Under the pieces are notes generated by a model. The model saw only the letters and a list, made by a program, of their open reading frames with translations. It was not told the origin of the DNA and did not search any database. Shown here piece after piece: positions 4,767 through 11,057 of a DNA stretch of 32,432 nucleotides. The DNA is from a virus. The stretch spans positions 1-32,432 of the IMG/VR virus record IMGVR_UViG_3300024308_000051, one strand, 5' to 3'. How positions within the stretch are numbered: the stretch's first letter is position 1; each line of letters opens with the position of its first letter. Position numbers and translations under genes: made by a program.

Positions 4767-4962
4767 GGCCCAATTCGAGCAGGCGCAGCGCCTGCAGGAC
4801 GAGCGCCTGCAGCATGCCATCGCCAACCGCGTGCAGTACCAGGGCGAGAGCGCCGAGGAATGCGGGTCCTGCGGAGTGGACATTCCCCAGGCTCGCCGCC
4901 TGGCGGTGCCAGGCTGCCAGATGTGCTTCGACTGCCAGTCGTTGCAGGAGAGTCGAGGATGA
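4759..4962 (+). CDS. TraR/DksA-family C4 zinc-finger protein
   Basis: The product is 67 residues, typical for the short phage and plasmid TraR-like members. An N-terminal helical coiled part (1-30) is followed by a C4 zinc finger: Cys35-x2-Cys38, then Cys53-x2-Cys56, with another Cys at 59. The 'CGVDIPQARRLAVPGCQMCFDCQ' pattern spread over 38-60 is diagnostic. TraR-type proteins bind in the secondary channel of RNA polymerase and alter promoter use without ppGpp; that role is family knowledge. Its start overlaps the CII-like gene by 8 bases and its stop overlaps the next start by 4, so all three are probably co-translated. Confidence 0.85.
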   Translation: MDEAQFEQAQRLQDERLQHAIANRVQYQGESAEECGSCGVDIPQARRLAVPGCQMCFDCQSLQESRG

Positions 4963-5669
4963 AAGAGCGTCCGATTCTCTTCAGTGGACCTATGGTCCGC
5001 GCCATCATTGAAGGTCGTAAGACGGTGACGCGGCGCATCGCCAAGCCGGTCAGGCATCCAGACTTGGGCAACATCTACACGCCTGGCGCCTTGGTGCTTG
5101 AGAGCGAGCCCCAGCATGTGATCGATCGCGTTTGCCCCTACGGCCAGCCAGGTGATCGGCTGTGGGTGCGCGAGGCGTGGGGCATCGACATGCTCGGCGC
5201 GCACAGCACCGATAACGGCTACGACAGCATGTACGCGCTGCGGTACCGGGCCGACGATGCGGAGCGCGAGATTCACGTCGCGCCAGGCGAGCCAGATCCT
5301 TACCTCAAGCTCTACGACAACCAGCGCGGAGACTGGCGCCCATCCATCCACATGCCTCGATGGGCCTCCCGCATCCTGCTGGAGATCACTGCCGTCCGCG
5401 TCGAGCGCCTGCAGGCTATCAGCGAGGAGCAGGCTCTGGCTGAGGGCCTGGCCCGCGTAACGAAGGACGGAGCTCTGTTCAAGCACGGCATCCCCGAGCG
5501 TGACGGCCTGCCCGGTACCGCAGAGGCGGCCTGGCCCTGGCAGGAATGGGAGGCCGACCCACGCAAAGCATTTGCGAAGCTGTGGGCGGGCATCAACGGC
5601 ACTGGGTCGTGGGCCGCCAACCCCTGGGTCTGGGCGGTCGAGTTCAAGCGGGTGAGGGCCATCGGATGA
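4959..5669 (+). CDS. Conserved phage early protein, possibly ASCH/PUA-like
   Basis: The product is 236 residues, starting MKERPILFSG. It belongs to a common phage protein type recognisable by its opening 'RPILFSGPMVRAIIEGRKTVTRR', by 'PYGQPGDRLWVREAW' (about 62-76) and by the closing 'NPWVWAVEF'. Such proteins have been labelled morphogenetic or hypothetical. The opening 'F....a.ii.GrKt.T.R' and 'G....v.e.w' pattern resembles ASCH/PUA-like RNA- or modified-base-binding folds; that is my inference. Start chosen at 4959 (ATGA overlap with the preceding gene, and it begins the conserved region). Its stop overlaps the primase start by 4 bases, tying it to the replication genes. Confidence 0.65.
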   Translation: MKERPILFSGPMVRAIIEGRKTVTRRIAKPVRHPDLGNIYTPGALVLESEPQHVIDRVCPYGQPGDRLWVREAWGIDMLGAHSTDNGYDSMYALRYRADDAEREIHVAPGEPDPYLKLYDNQRGDWRPSIHMPRWASRILLEITAVRVERLQAISEEQALAEGLARVTKDGALFKHGIPERDGLPGTAEAAWPWQEWEADPRKAFAKLWAGINGTGSWAANPWVWAVEFKRVRAIG

Positions 5670-8197
5670 CACAGGCAGGAAGCCCCACTCCGATTGCCGC
5701 CTGGGCGCGGCGCTATATCGAGAAGTTCGGCCTGGCGCTGGTATCCATCGACCCGGGCGAGAAGGCGCCCAAGGGCAACGGCTGGAACAAGCCGGGCGGA
5801 TACTTCACCGATGCTGACCAGGCCGAGGCCTGGTGGACCAAGCACCCGAAGCACAACATGGGCGTGGTGCTGGGCCCGAGCCGTGTGTGCTCGCTGGACG
5901 TTGATCATGTGGACTACTGCCGCCAGGTGTTCAGTGACGTGCTGGGCATCAATCTGGATGACATGGCGGTGGCTTACCCAACACTGGTGGGCAACCCGGC
6001 GCGCTTCCGCATTCTGTTCAAGGTGCCTGAGGGGCTGGAGTTCAGCCGTCACTCGCTGAGCTGGCCAAACCCGCTGGACCCGGACGGCAGCAAGCACAAG
6101 CTGGCCACGGCGGCGCTGAGACAGGCGCGGGACACTAACGACAAGGCCCAGATCGAGGCCATGCAGGCGCGGCAGAAGGAGTTTGCGCCGGTGACGGTGT
6201 TCGAGCTGCGGGCCGGGGCGGTGCAGGATGTGCTGCCGCCTTCGATCCACCCGGACACGGGCCAGCCCTACCACTGGCGCAATCCGCCGGCCGATGGCCT
6301 GCTCGATCTGCCCAGCGACCTGGTGAAGACCTGGCAGAACTGGGACATCTTCAAGCGCACGGCGCTGGAGGCCTGCCCCTGGGCGCCGGCCGCGACCAAG
6401 CCGCCGGCCAAGGTGAAGAAGAGTTCGCCGCCGCGGCTGCCGGCCGGTGAGCACCCCTCGGTGATCGACAGCTTCAACCGGGCGACCGATATCGAGAGCC
6501 TGCTGCAGCGGCATGGCTACATCAAACGCGGGCGCAAGTGGCTCGCGCCGCAGAGCTCCACCGGCCTGCCTGGGGTGAATGTGGTGGATGAGCAGGGCGA
6601 GCAGCGCCTGTATTCGCACCACGGCTCCGACCCGCTGGCCAATGGGCACATGAACGATGCCTTCGATGTGTTCTGCATCCTGGAGCACAACGGCGATACC
6701 TCGGCGGCGATCAAGGCTGCTGCGCGATCGCTTGGCCTGGAGCACAAGCGATCCGGCCCGAGGCCGCCTGAGCCGCCACCGGCTGACTATTCCCACGTCC
6801 CTCTGGATGAGCCTGAATCAATGACTGACAGGGATGCCTTGACCGCAAGCAACCTCCCCGGCGCCCCCACCGTTGCGAGCGGTGAAGCAGGGCCGGACTC
6901 GGCCGGTGCACACACACCGGGGGGCGAGGGGGGCTTTCGCATTGGTGAGCAGGAGCTGCTGAAAGACTTCGTGCTGATCTACGGCACTGACTTGGTGTGG
7001 GACTGCAATCGCCGGCGGATGGTGAAGCTGGCGGCGCTGCGCGAAGTGGTCGGGCGGGAGCGAATCAAGCTGTGGCAGGAGAGCCCCTATCGTCGTGTGG
7101 CCGAGGATGTGCTGTTCGACCCGACCGAGCAGTGCGGGCCGACGATGTTGAACCTGTACGACGGGTTCAAGATGGCCCCAGCGCCAGTGGGGCAGGAGGG
7201 CTGCCGCAAAATCCTGGCTCACCTCGGGCGGCTGTGTGGAAACCGGAAGGACGAGTATCTGTTTGTGCTGCGCTGGATCGCATACCCGCTGCAGAACCCC
7301 GGCGCGAAGATGGCCACCTCCATCGTAATGTTTGGTGCGGAGGGGCCTGGTAAATCGCTGGTGTGGGAGAAGGTGGTCAAACGCATCTATGGCGAGTACG
7401 GCGTGACCATCGGCCAGGCGCAGCTGGAGAGCCAGTTCACCGGTTGGCAGAGCCGCAAGCTGTATGCGCTGGCCGAAGAGGTGGTGAGCCGTCAGGAGAT
7501 GCGCCACTACAAGGGGCTGCTGAAGCACCTGGTGACGGGCGAGACGCTGCAGATCAACGAGAAGATGCAGAGCCTGCGGGAGGAGCGGAACCACCTGAAC
7601 TTCGTGTTCCTCTCGAACTCGACGGTGCCGCTGGAGCTGGACGATGGCGACCGGCGATATCTGGTGCTGTACGTGGACCAGGTGCCGCCGAAGGAGTACT
7701 TCACCGAGCTTGTGCATGAGATCGAGAACGGCGGGGTGGAGGCGTTCTATCAGTACATGCTGACCCTGCCCATGGATGGCTTCAACGAGCACACGAAGCC
7801 GCCGCTGAACGAGGAAAAACAGGCGCTCATCGAGGGCAGCCTGAGCCCGGCGCGCTACTTCCTGAGGGTGTGGCAACGGGGCGAGCTGGATCTGCCCTAT
7901 GGGGCGGCGGTGGCGGGTGATCTGTACCGGGCGTTCTGCCGATGGTGTGAGCGGGCCAATGAGTTCAAGCGACGTGAGCGGGAGTTCTATCAGGAAATCC
8001 AGCGTGACCTGGTGCAGGTGCGCAAGGACATCAAGTTTCCTGATCAGCATGCTGACTTCAAGACGTGCCGTATCTACATGCCCAAGGCACTAGAGGCGCG
8101 ACGTGATGAGCCGGACTGGCTGAAGGATGTGGCGTTGCAGTGCCGGGCTTTCCACGGGGCGCTGAGTGATCGCTACAAGCTGGCCGAGGCGGCGTGA
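5666..8197 (+). CDS. Primase-polymerase/helicase replication protein
   Basis: The product is 843 residues. The N-terminal part is a bifunctional primase/polymerase (prim-pol) domain: 'YIEKFGLALVSIDPGEKAPKG' spread over 17-36, 'GVVLGPSRVCSLDVDHVD' (66-83) with the catalytic-type Asp78 and Asp80, and 'NPARFRILFKVP' further on. A Pro/Ala-rich linker lies around 400-430. The C-terminal part is a DUF5906/D5-like superfamily 3 helicase with a Walker A 'GAEGPGKS' at 557-564, a Walker B-like 'LYALAEEVV' and 'NFVFLSNS' as sensor region. It should unwind and prime phage DNA at the origin. It overlaps the upstream gene by 4 bases. A repeat-rich noncoding block directly follows, the usual surroundings of an origin. 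No separate DNA polymerase is visible, so the host polymerase is probably used. Confidence 0.88.
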   Translation: MTQAGSPTPIAAWARRYIEKFGLALVSIDPGEKAPKGNGWNKPGGYFTDADQAEAWWTKHPKHNMGVVLGPSRVCSLDVDHVDYCRQVFSDVLGINLDDMAVAYPTLVGNPARFRILFKVPEGLEFSRHSLSWPNPLDPDGSKHKLATAALRQARDTNDKAQIEAMQARQKEFAPVTVFELRAGAVQDVLPPSIHPDTGQPYHWRNPPADGLLDLPSDLVKTWQNWDIFKRTALEACPWAPAATKPPAKVKKSSPPRLPAGEHPSVIDSFNRATDIESLLQRHGYIKRGRKWLAPQSSTGLPGVNVVDEQGEQRLYSHHGSDPLANGHMNDAFDVFCILEHNGDTSAAIKAAARSLGLEHKRSGPRPPEPPPADYSHVPLDEPESMTDRDALTASNLPGAPTVASGEAGPDSAGAHTPGGEGGFRIGEQELLKDFVLIYGTDLVWDCNRRRMVKLAALREVVGRERIKLWQESPYRRVAEDVLFDPTEQCGPTMLNLYDGFKMAPAPVGQEGCRKILAHLGRLCGNRKDEYLFVLRWIAYPLQNPGAKMATSIVMFGAEGPGKSLVWEKVVKRIYGEYGVTIGQAQLESQFTGWQSRKLYALAEEVVSRQEMRHYKGLLKHLVTGETLQINEKMQSLREERNHLNFVFLSNSTVPLELDDGDRRYLVLYVDQVPPKEYFTELVHEIENGGVEAFYQYMLTLPMDGFNEHTKPPLNEEKQALIEGSLSPARYFLRVWQRGELDLPYGAAVAGDLYRAFCRWCERANEFKRREREFYQEIQRDLVQVRKDIKFPDQHADFKTCRIYMPKALEARRDEPDWLKDVALQCRAFHGALSDRYKLAEAA

Positions 8198-8199
8198 TG

Positions 8200-8420
8200 T
8201 TCCGACATTCCGACACATATCAGACAGATATTCCGACAGGACGCAGGCGCTCTAGATCGCTGGTTTCCTACGTTCCGACGCATATCTGAGAAAGAGACAT
8301 CGCGCGTGCGCGCATGTATGGTTTTTATCGATTCTGCTGTCGGACTGTCTGAACTTTAATTAACTGCATGTTTTTTAAAGAAAAATCATTCAGACAGATA
8401 TTCCGACACGAATCAGACAG
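8200..8420. repeat. TTCCGACA / CAGACAGATA repeat block, candidate replication origin
   Basis: The 250-base gap after the primase-helicase (8198-8447) has no gene. It holds an exact 18-bp direct repeat, CAGACAGATATTCCGACA, at 8221-8238 and 8391-8408, spaced 170 bases. Extra TTCCGACA units occur at 8200-8207 and 8208-8215, and TTCCGACG at 8273-8280. An inverted related copy, TGTCGGACTGTCTGA, lies at 8338-8352, and a half copy, TCAGACAG, at 8413-8420. Between them is an AT-rich tract (about 8352-8390). The arrangement resembles iterons plus an unwinding element. The origin role is inference from position next to the replication gene. Confidence 0.6.
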
Positions 8421-8447
8421 AAGTTTTTAACCGTAGGAGTACATGGA

Positions 8448-8822
8448 ATGGCTGTTTACAAGGTTGAGAAGGGTGAGCTGGTCAAGGCTGCCGAGACGCT
8501 GGAGAGTCTGGTGCGGGACGACTGGGCCGAATGGGAGGACTTCGAGAATGTGTTTTTAGGCGACCTGCTGAAGTTCCGGCTTTATGACGAGGTCGATGGC
8601 GTGTATCGCCTTTACAACCGCCTGGATGCAGCTCGGCCTGAGGGCGAGCTGCCTGGGGTCCGGTATCTGTTCGATGTGAACCTTGATGATTCGAATCTGG
8701 ATTACATCCTGGTGACTGATTCTCTGCCGGATTTCCTGGCCGTGATGAAGATGCTCGAGCCGCTGGCTGCACGGAAGGTTCGGCTGGATGCGGAGTTTGA
8801 AAAGGCGTCGTCGCGGCGCTGA
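8448..8822 (+). CDS. Phage protein of unknown function
   Basis: The product is 124 residues and acidic, with no recognised motif. It begins MAVYKVEKGELVKAAETLE and reads as alternating helices: 7-24, a 'WAEWEDFENVFLGDLLKFRLYDE' region around 27-49, then 'YLFDVNLDDSNLDYILVTDSLPDFLAVMKML' spread over 74-104, ending in a basic tail. GGAG eight bases upstream fixes the start at 8448. An earlier out-of-frame ATG at 8443 is ignored. The gene immediately follows the putative origin repeats and precedes the possible late regulator, so a replication-associated or regulatory role is possible but not shown. Confidence 0.65.
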   Translation: MAVYKVEKGELVKAAETLESLVRDDWAEWEDFENVFLGDLLKFRLYDEVDGVYRLYNRLDAARPEGELPGVRYLFDVNLDDSNLDYILVTDSLPDFLAVMKMLEPLAARKVRLDAEFEKASSRR

Positions 8823-8844
8823 TTACTGCAGGGGGAGGCACAGC

Positions 8845-9444
8845 ATGAACGAGGCGATTGAAGCGGTTCTGCAGCATTGGGGTGAGGCTGTGCTCTGCGG
8901 CGTGCCCAGCGGTGGCCTGGGTAGCCCGGCCGGTACGCTGGTGGAGTGGAAGGGCTGCCCGCCGCGCACTGGGGCTGCTGGCTCGCGGATGCTGCTGGCA
9001 GGGGCTGGGCCTGATTACCTGGTGGCCGAGGTGAGTGCGGCGCTGGCAGCGGTTGAGCGGGCCGAGGGCGGCGAGCTGCTGCGGCGCCTGGCGTATCGCC
9101 GGTACACCTTCGCTCCGGCGCTGACGGTGGAGGAGCAGGTGCGCGACCTCGACCTGGGCCGGGGTGATGCCGGGCGCCGGGCGTACACCCGGGCGGTCGA
9201 GCGGCTGCACAAGCTGCTTGAGGCTGAGCTGCTGGCGCGTATGGCTGCACGCAAGGCGGCGTTGTGGATGGCGAAGCGGGAGGGTGATCGGCTGCGGGCG
9301 GCATCGCTGCAGCAGGCTGCCAAGGCGCACTCGGGGCGTGGTGCTGAGCTGTATCGCCGGCCAGCTGCTGACCGTTCGTCGGGCGACTCGGCGCCAGTCG
9401 GCGCCGTAGCGCCCCGGCAAGCCCCCGTCAGGAACAACCGTTAA
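8845..9444 (+). CDS. Possible late-gene regulator (antiterminator/sigma-like helical protein)
   Basis: The product is 199 residues. GGGGGAGG stands 7 bases before the ATG at 8845; the longer frame to 8788 would begin inside the previous gene. The central region, 'LRRLAYRRYTFAPALTVEEQVRDLDLG' then 'GRRAYTRAVERLHKLLEAELL' (spread over roughly 79-131), has the look of a region-4-like helix-turn-helix in phage late regulators (RinA, ArpU, Q-like groups): a regulated helix followed by 'R.Y...V..LH..L'. The C-terminal part is Ala/Arg/Lys-rich and probably disordered. The position, last early gene before a terminator and the lysis, packaging and head genes, is where late regulators sit. The family assignment is inference. 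Confidence 0.5.
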   Translation: MNEAIEAVLQHWGEAVLCGVPSGGLGSPAGTLVEWKGCPPRTGAAGSRMLLAGAGPDYLVAEVSAALAAVERAEGGELLRRLAYRRYTFAPALTVEEQVRDLDLGRGDAGRRAYTRAVERLHKLLEAELLARMAARKAALWMAKREGDRLRAASLQQAAKAHSGRGAELYRRPAADRSSGDSAPVGAVAPRQAPVRNNR

Positions 9445-9569
9445 TAGGGGGTTTTCGGTTTGTCCTTTCGCCGGTACAAAGTCCCCACGATTCGATAGGT
9501 CCGCCTACCGAGCAACCGAGCGCACGTGCTGTGCCGACAAGCCCCAGGCCACCCCGCCTGGGCACCTGC

Positions 9570-9598
9570 AAAACCCCGCTCCGGCGGGGTTTTCTTTT
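9570..9598 (+). terminator. Rho-independent terminator at the end of the early region
   Basis: A ten-base perfect stem (AAAACCCCGC with GCGGGGTTTT, loop TCCG) is followed by CTTTTT. A smaller hairpin (CCCAGGC/GCCTGGG, 9543-9562) stands just upstream. The 246-base gap 9445-9690 holds no gene that I can support. A weak GCCCG/CGGGC hairpin followed by GTTTTCTT lies at 9631-9653. Late transcription would have to start after, or be antiterminated through, this signal. Confidence 0.85.
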
Positions 9599-9690
9599 TC
9601 CTCCCCCGGGCGTCGCGGCGCCTGGGCTTTGCCCGCGGCAGTCGGGCGTTTTCTTCCGCCGCCATCGGTGGCCCAACCGAGAGCTGAACG

Positions 9691-10053
9691 ATGGATACGA
9701 AAGATCCCGGTCTGTGGGCTGCGGTCCTCGAATGGCTTGGTCAGCCGTCGCCGACGGTGCAGGGGTTTCTCATGGCTATGGTGATCGCGGTGCTCCGGGT
9801 GATGTACGACCGGAAGGAGAAGGCTTGGCAGCGGATTCTGCTGGAAGGTCTGCTCTGCGGCGTGCTGGCCGTGGCCGGTACCGCACTGGCAGCCCTGGTG
9901 CTGGGGTTCTTCTGGCCCGAGTTCGAGGCGCCACTCGGCCGGCTGGCTGTCGCCATCGGCGGTGCGCTCGGCTTCTTCGGTGTCGAGGCTGTGCGTCGGC
10001 TGGCCATCAGGCTGCTGCGGATCAAGCTCACGGACATCGAGAATGGCAGCTGA
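9691..10053 (+). CDS. Lambda-family phage holin
   Basis: The product is 120 residues and contains three membrane segments: about 23-38 ('VQGFLMAMVIAVLRVM'), 50-75 ('LLEGLLCGVLAVAGTALAALVLGFF') and 85-103 ('LAVAIGGALGFFGVEAV'). The opening 'KDPGLWAAVLEWLGQ' and 'RVMYDRKEKAWQRILLEGLLCGVLA' follow the lambda-family holin pattern. Holins form the inner-membrane lesions that release or activate the endolysin at the time of lysis. No clear ribosome binding site is visible apart from GAGAG about 10 bases upstream. Here the holin precedes the packaging genes, while the endolysin and spanins lie about 20 kb away after the tail genes. The stop overlaps the HNH gene start by 11 bases. Confidence 0.85.
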   Translation: MDTKDPGLWAAVLEWLGQPSPTVQGFLMAMVIAVLRVMYDRKEKAWQRILLEGLLCGVLAVAGTALAALVLGFFWPEFEAPLGRLAVAIGGALGFFGVEAVRRLAIRLLRIKLTDIENGS

Positions 10054-10408
10054 GCAGCGGGGCGGCAGCGCATCGCGCGGATACGGCTACCGCTGGCAGC
10101 TGGCGCGGGAGGATCACCTGCGTCGCCATCCCTACTGCGCCGAGTGCAGCACCCCCGACCGGCCGGTGGCGGCTGTGGTTGTGGACCACAAGATTCCGCC
10201 GCGGCTTACCGAGGCCAAGCAGAGCGGGATCGCCGAGCGAATCAGTGAGGCATGGCGCCTGTTCTGGTCGCGCGACAACTGGCAGTCGCTGTGCAAGCAC
10301 TGTCACGACTCGGTGAAGCAGCGCCTGGAGAAGTCCGGGCGCCGCGTCGGGTGCGATGCTTCGGGCCGCCCCACGGACCCCGCTCACCACTGGAACCGCC
10401 GGGCATAG
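10043..10408 (+). CDS. HNH endonuclease (packaging-associated)
   Basis: The product is 121 residues, starting MAAEQRGG. The core HNH pattern is visible: 'YRWQLAREDHLRRHPYCAECS' spread over 14-34 with a CxxC, then 'VDHKIPPRL' (about 47-55) with the general-base His, and 'NWQSLCKHCHDSVKQ' with a second CxxC and the last His. HNH proteins next to the terminase genes are required for cos cleavage in HK97-type phages (gp74 of HK97), where they work with the terminase. The start overlaps the holin gene. The location just before the terminase matches the usual cos-phage arrangement. Confidence 0.88.
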   Translation: MAAEQRGGSASRGYGYRWQLAREDHLRRHPYCAECSTPDRPVAAVVVDHKIPPRLTEAKQSGIAERISEAWRLFWSRDNWQSLCKHCHDSVKQRLEKSGRRVGCDASGRPTDPAHHWNRRA

Positions 10409-10532
10409 CCCTGGCCAGGGGTAGGGGGGGTGAAAAACATTCCGCCGCTCGCCTTCTAGACCGCCCGGTCCCCTTCGTTCGCAACGCCGGGAAAAATGGA
10501 GGGTGGGGGGTCTAAAGATGCAGGAGATTGAT
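10409..10532. other. Noncoding stretch before the terminase, candidate cos region
   Basis: This 124-base gap between the HNH and small terminase genes contains purine-rich G runs: GGGGTAGGGGGGG near 10419-10431 and GGAGGGTGGGGGG near 10498-10510. Two nearby short inverted elements are CCCTGGCCAGGG at 10409-10420 and a GCCGGG-type repeat. In HK97-type cos phages the cohesive end usually lies between these two genes, so this is the place to look. I cannot identify the cut site. Confidence 0.35.
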
Positions 10533-11057
10533 ATGGCCGGGAATGGCAATTCAGGGCGCCCCGGGTTGCCCGCAACCGTTCACCTGTTGCGTGGGAACCC
10601 GGGCAAGCAGAGCGTGGCCGCGCTGCAGGCCGCAGCGCATGAGCCTGCGGTACCAACCGCCGCGCCGCCTAAGCCTGACTTCCTGAGTCAGGCTGCTGCT
10701 GAAGAGTGGGACCGGGTAGTGGCTGCCCTGCTCAGCCTGGGCTGGGTCAGCACCCTGGACATGATGGCGCTGGCTACCTACTGCGAGGCGGTTGCCGACT
10801 GGACGCGCTTCCGCCGCATGATCGCCGAGCAGAATGCCAAGGCAGAGGGTGCCGGTGATGTGCAGACCTACGCCAGCGGTGCCAAGCAGATCAGCATCTG
10901 GCGGCAGCTGGCCAATGATGCCGAGCGCCGGGCCAACCAGGCGGGAGGCCTGTTCGGCTTCTCGCCGATCGCGCGGCGTAACATGAAGGCCGCCGCGCCT
11001 CAAGGCGAGCTATTCCCCCATGACGCACGAGACGCAGCAGACCGCTACTTCAACTGA
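10533..11057 (+). CDS. terS: Phage terminase small subunit, P27 family
   Basis: The product is 174 residues. It shows the P27-type features: the opening 'NSGRPGLPATVHLLRGNPGKQ' spread over about 5-25, 'FLSQAAAEEWDRVVAALLSLGWVSTLDMMALATYCEAVADW' in the middle, and 'SPIARRNMK' near the end. The small subunit recognises the packaging site and recruits the large subunit. Start chosen at 10533 because AGGAG lies six bases upstream; two in-frame upstream ATGs lack such spacing. Its stop lies 38 bases inside the large-subunit gene, an overlap that fits coupled translation of the two subunits. Confidence 0.9.
   Translation: MAGNGNSGRPGLPATVHLLRGNPGKQSVAALQAAAHEPAVPTAAPPKPDFLSQAAAEEWDRVVAALLSLGWVSTLDMMALATYCEAVADWTRFRRMIAEQNAKAEGAGDVQTYASGAKQISIWRQLANDAERRANQAGGLFGFSPIARRNMKAAAPQGELFPHDARDAADRYFN

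Noticed and set aside
3984-5672. Long minus-strand open frame of 562 codons opposite cro, the CII-like, TraR-like and ASCH-like genes
   Set aside because: It runs antisense to four plausible, tightly coupled genes. Its composition (Arg/Pro/Ala/Gly-rich, no motif) is that of a high-GC shadow frame.
9428-9676. Minus-strand 82-codon open frame over the terminator region
   Set aside because: It contains the intrinsic terminator stems and has no ribosome binding site or motif; most likely chance.
9445-9690. Possible tRNA (a TTCGAT-like loop near 9490)
   Set aside because: No T-stem, anticodon stem or acceptor pairing can be made around it; only terminator-type hairpins are supported.
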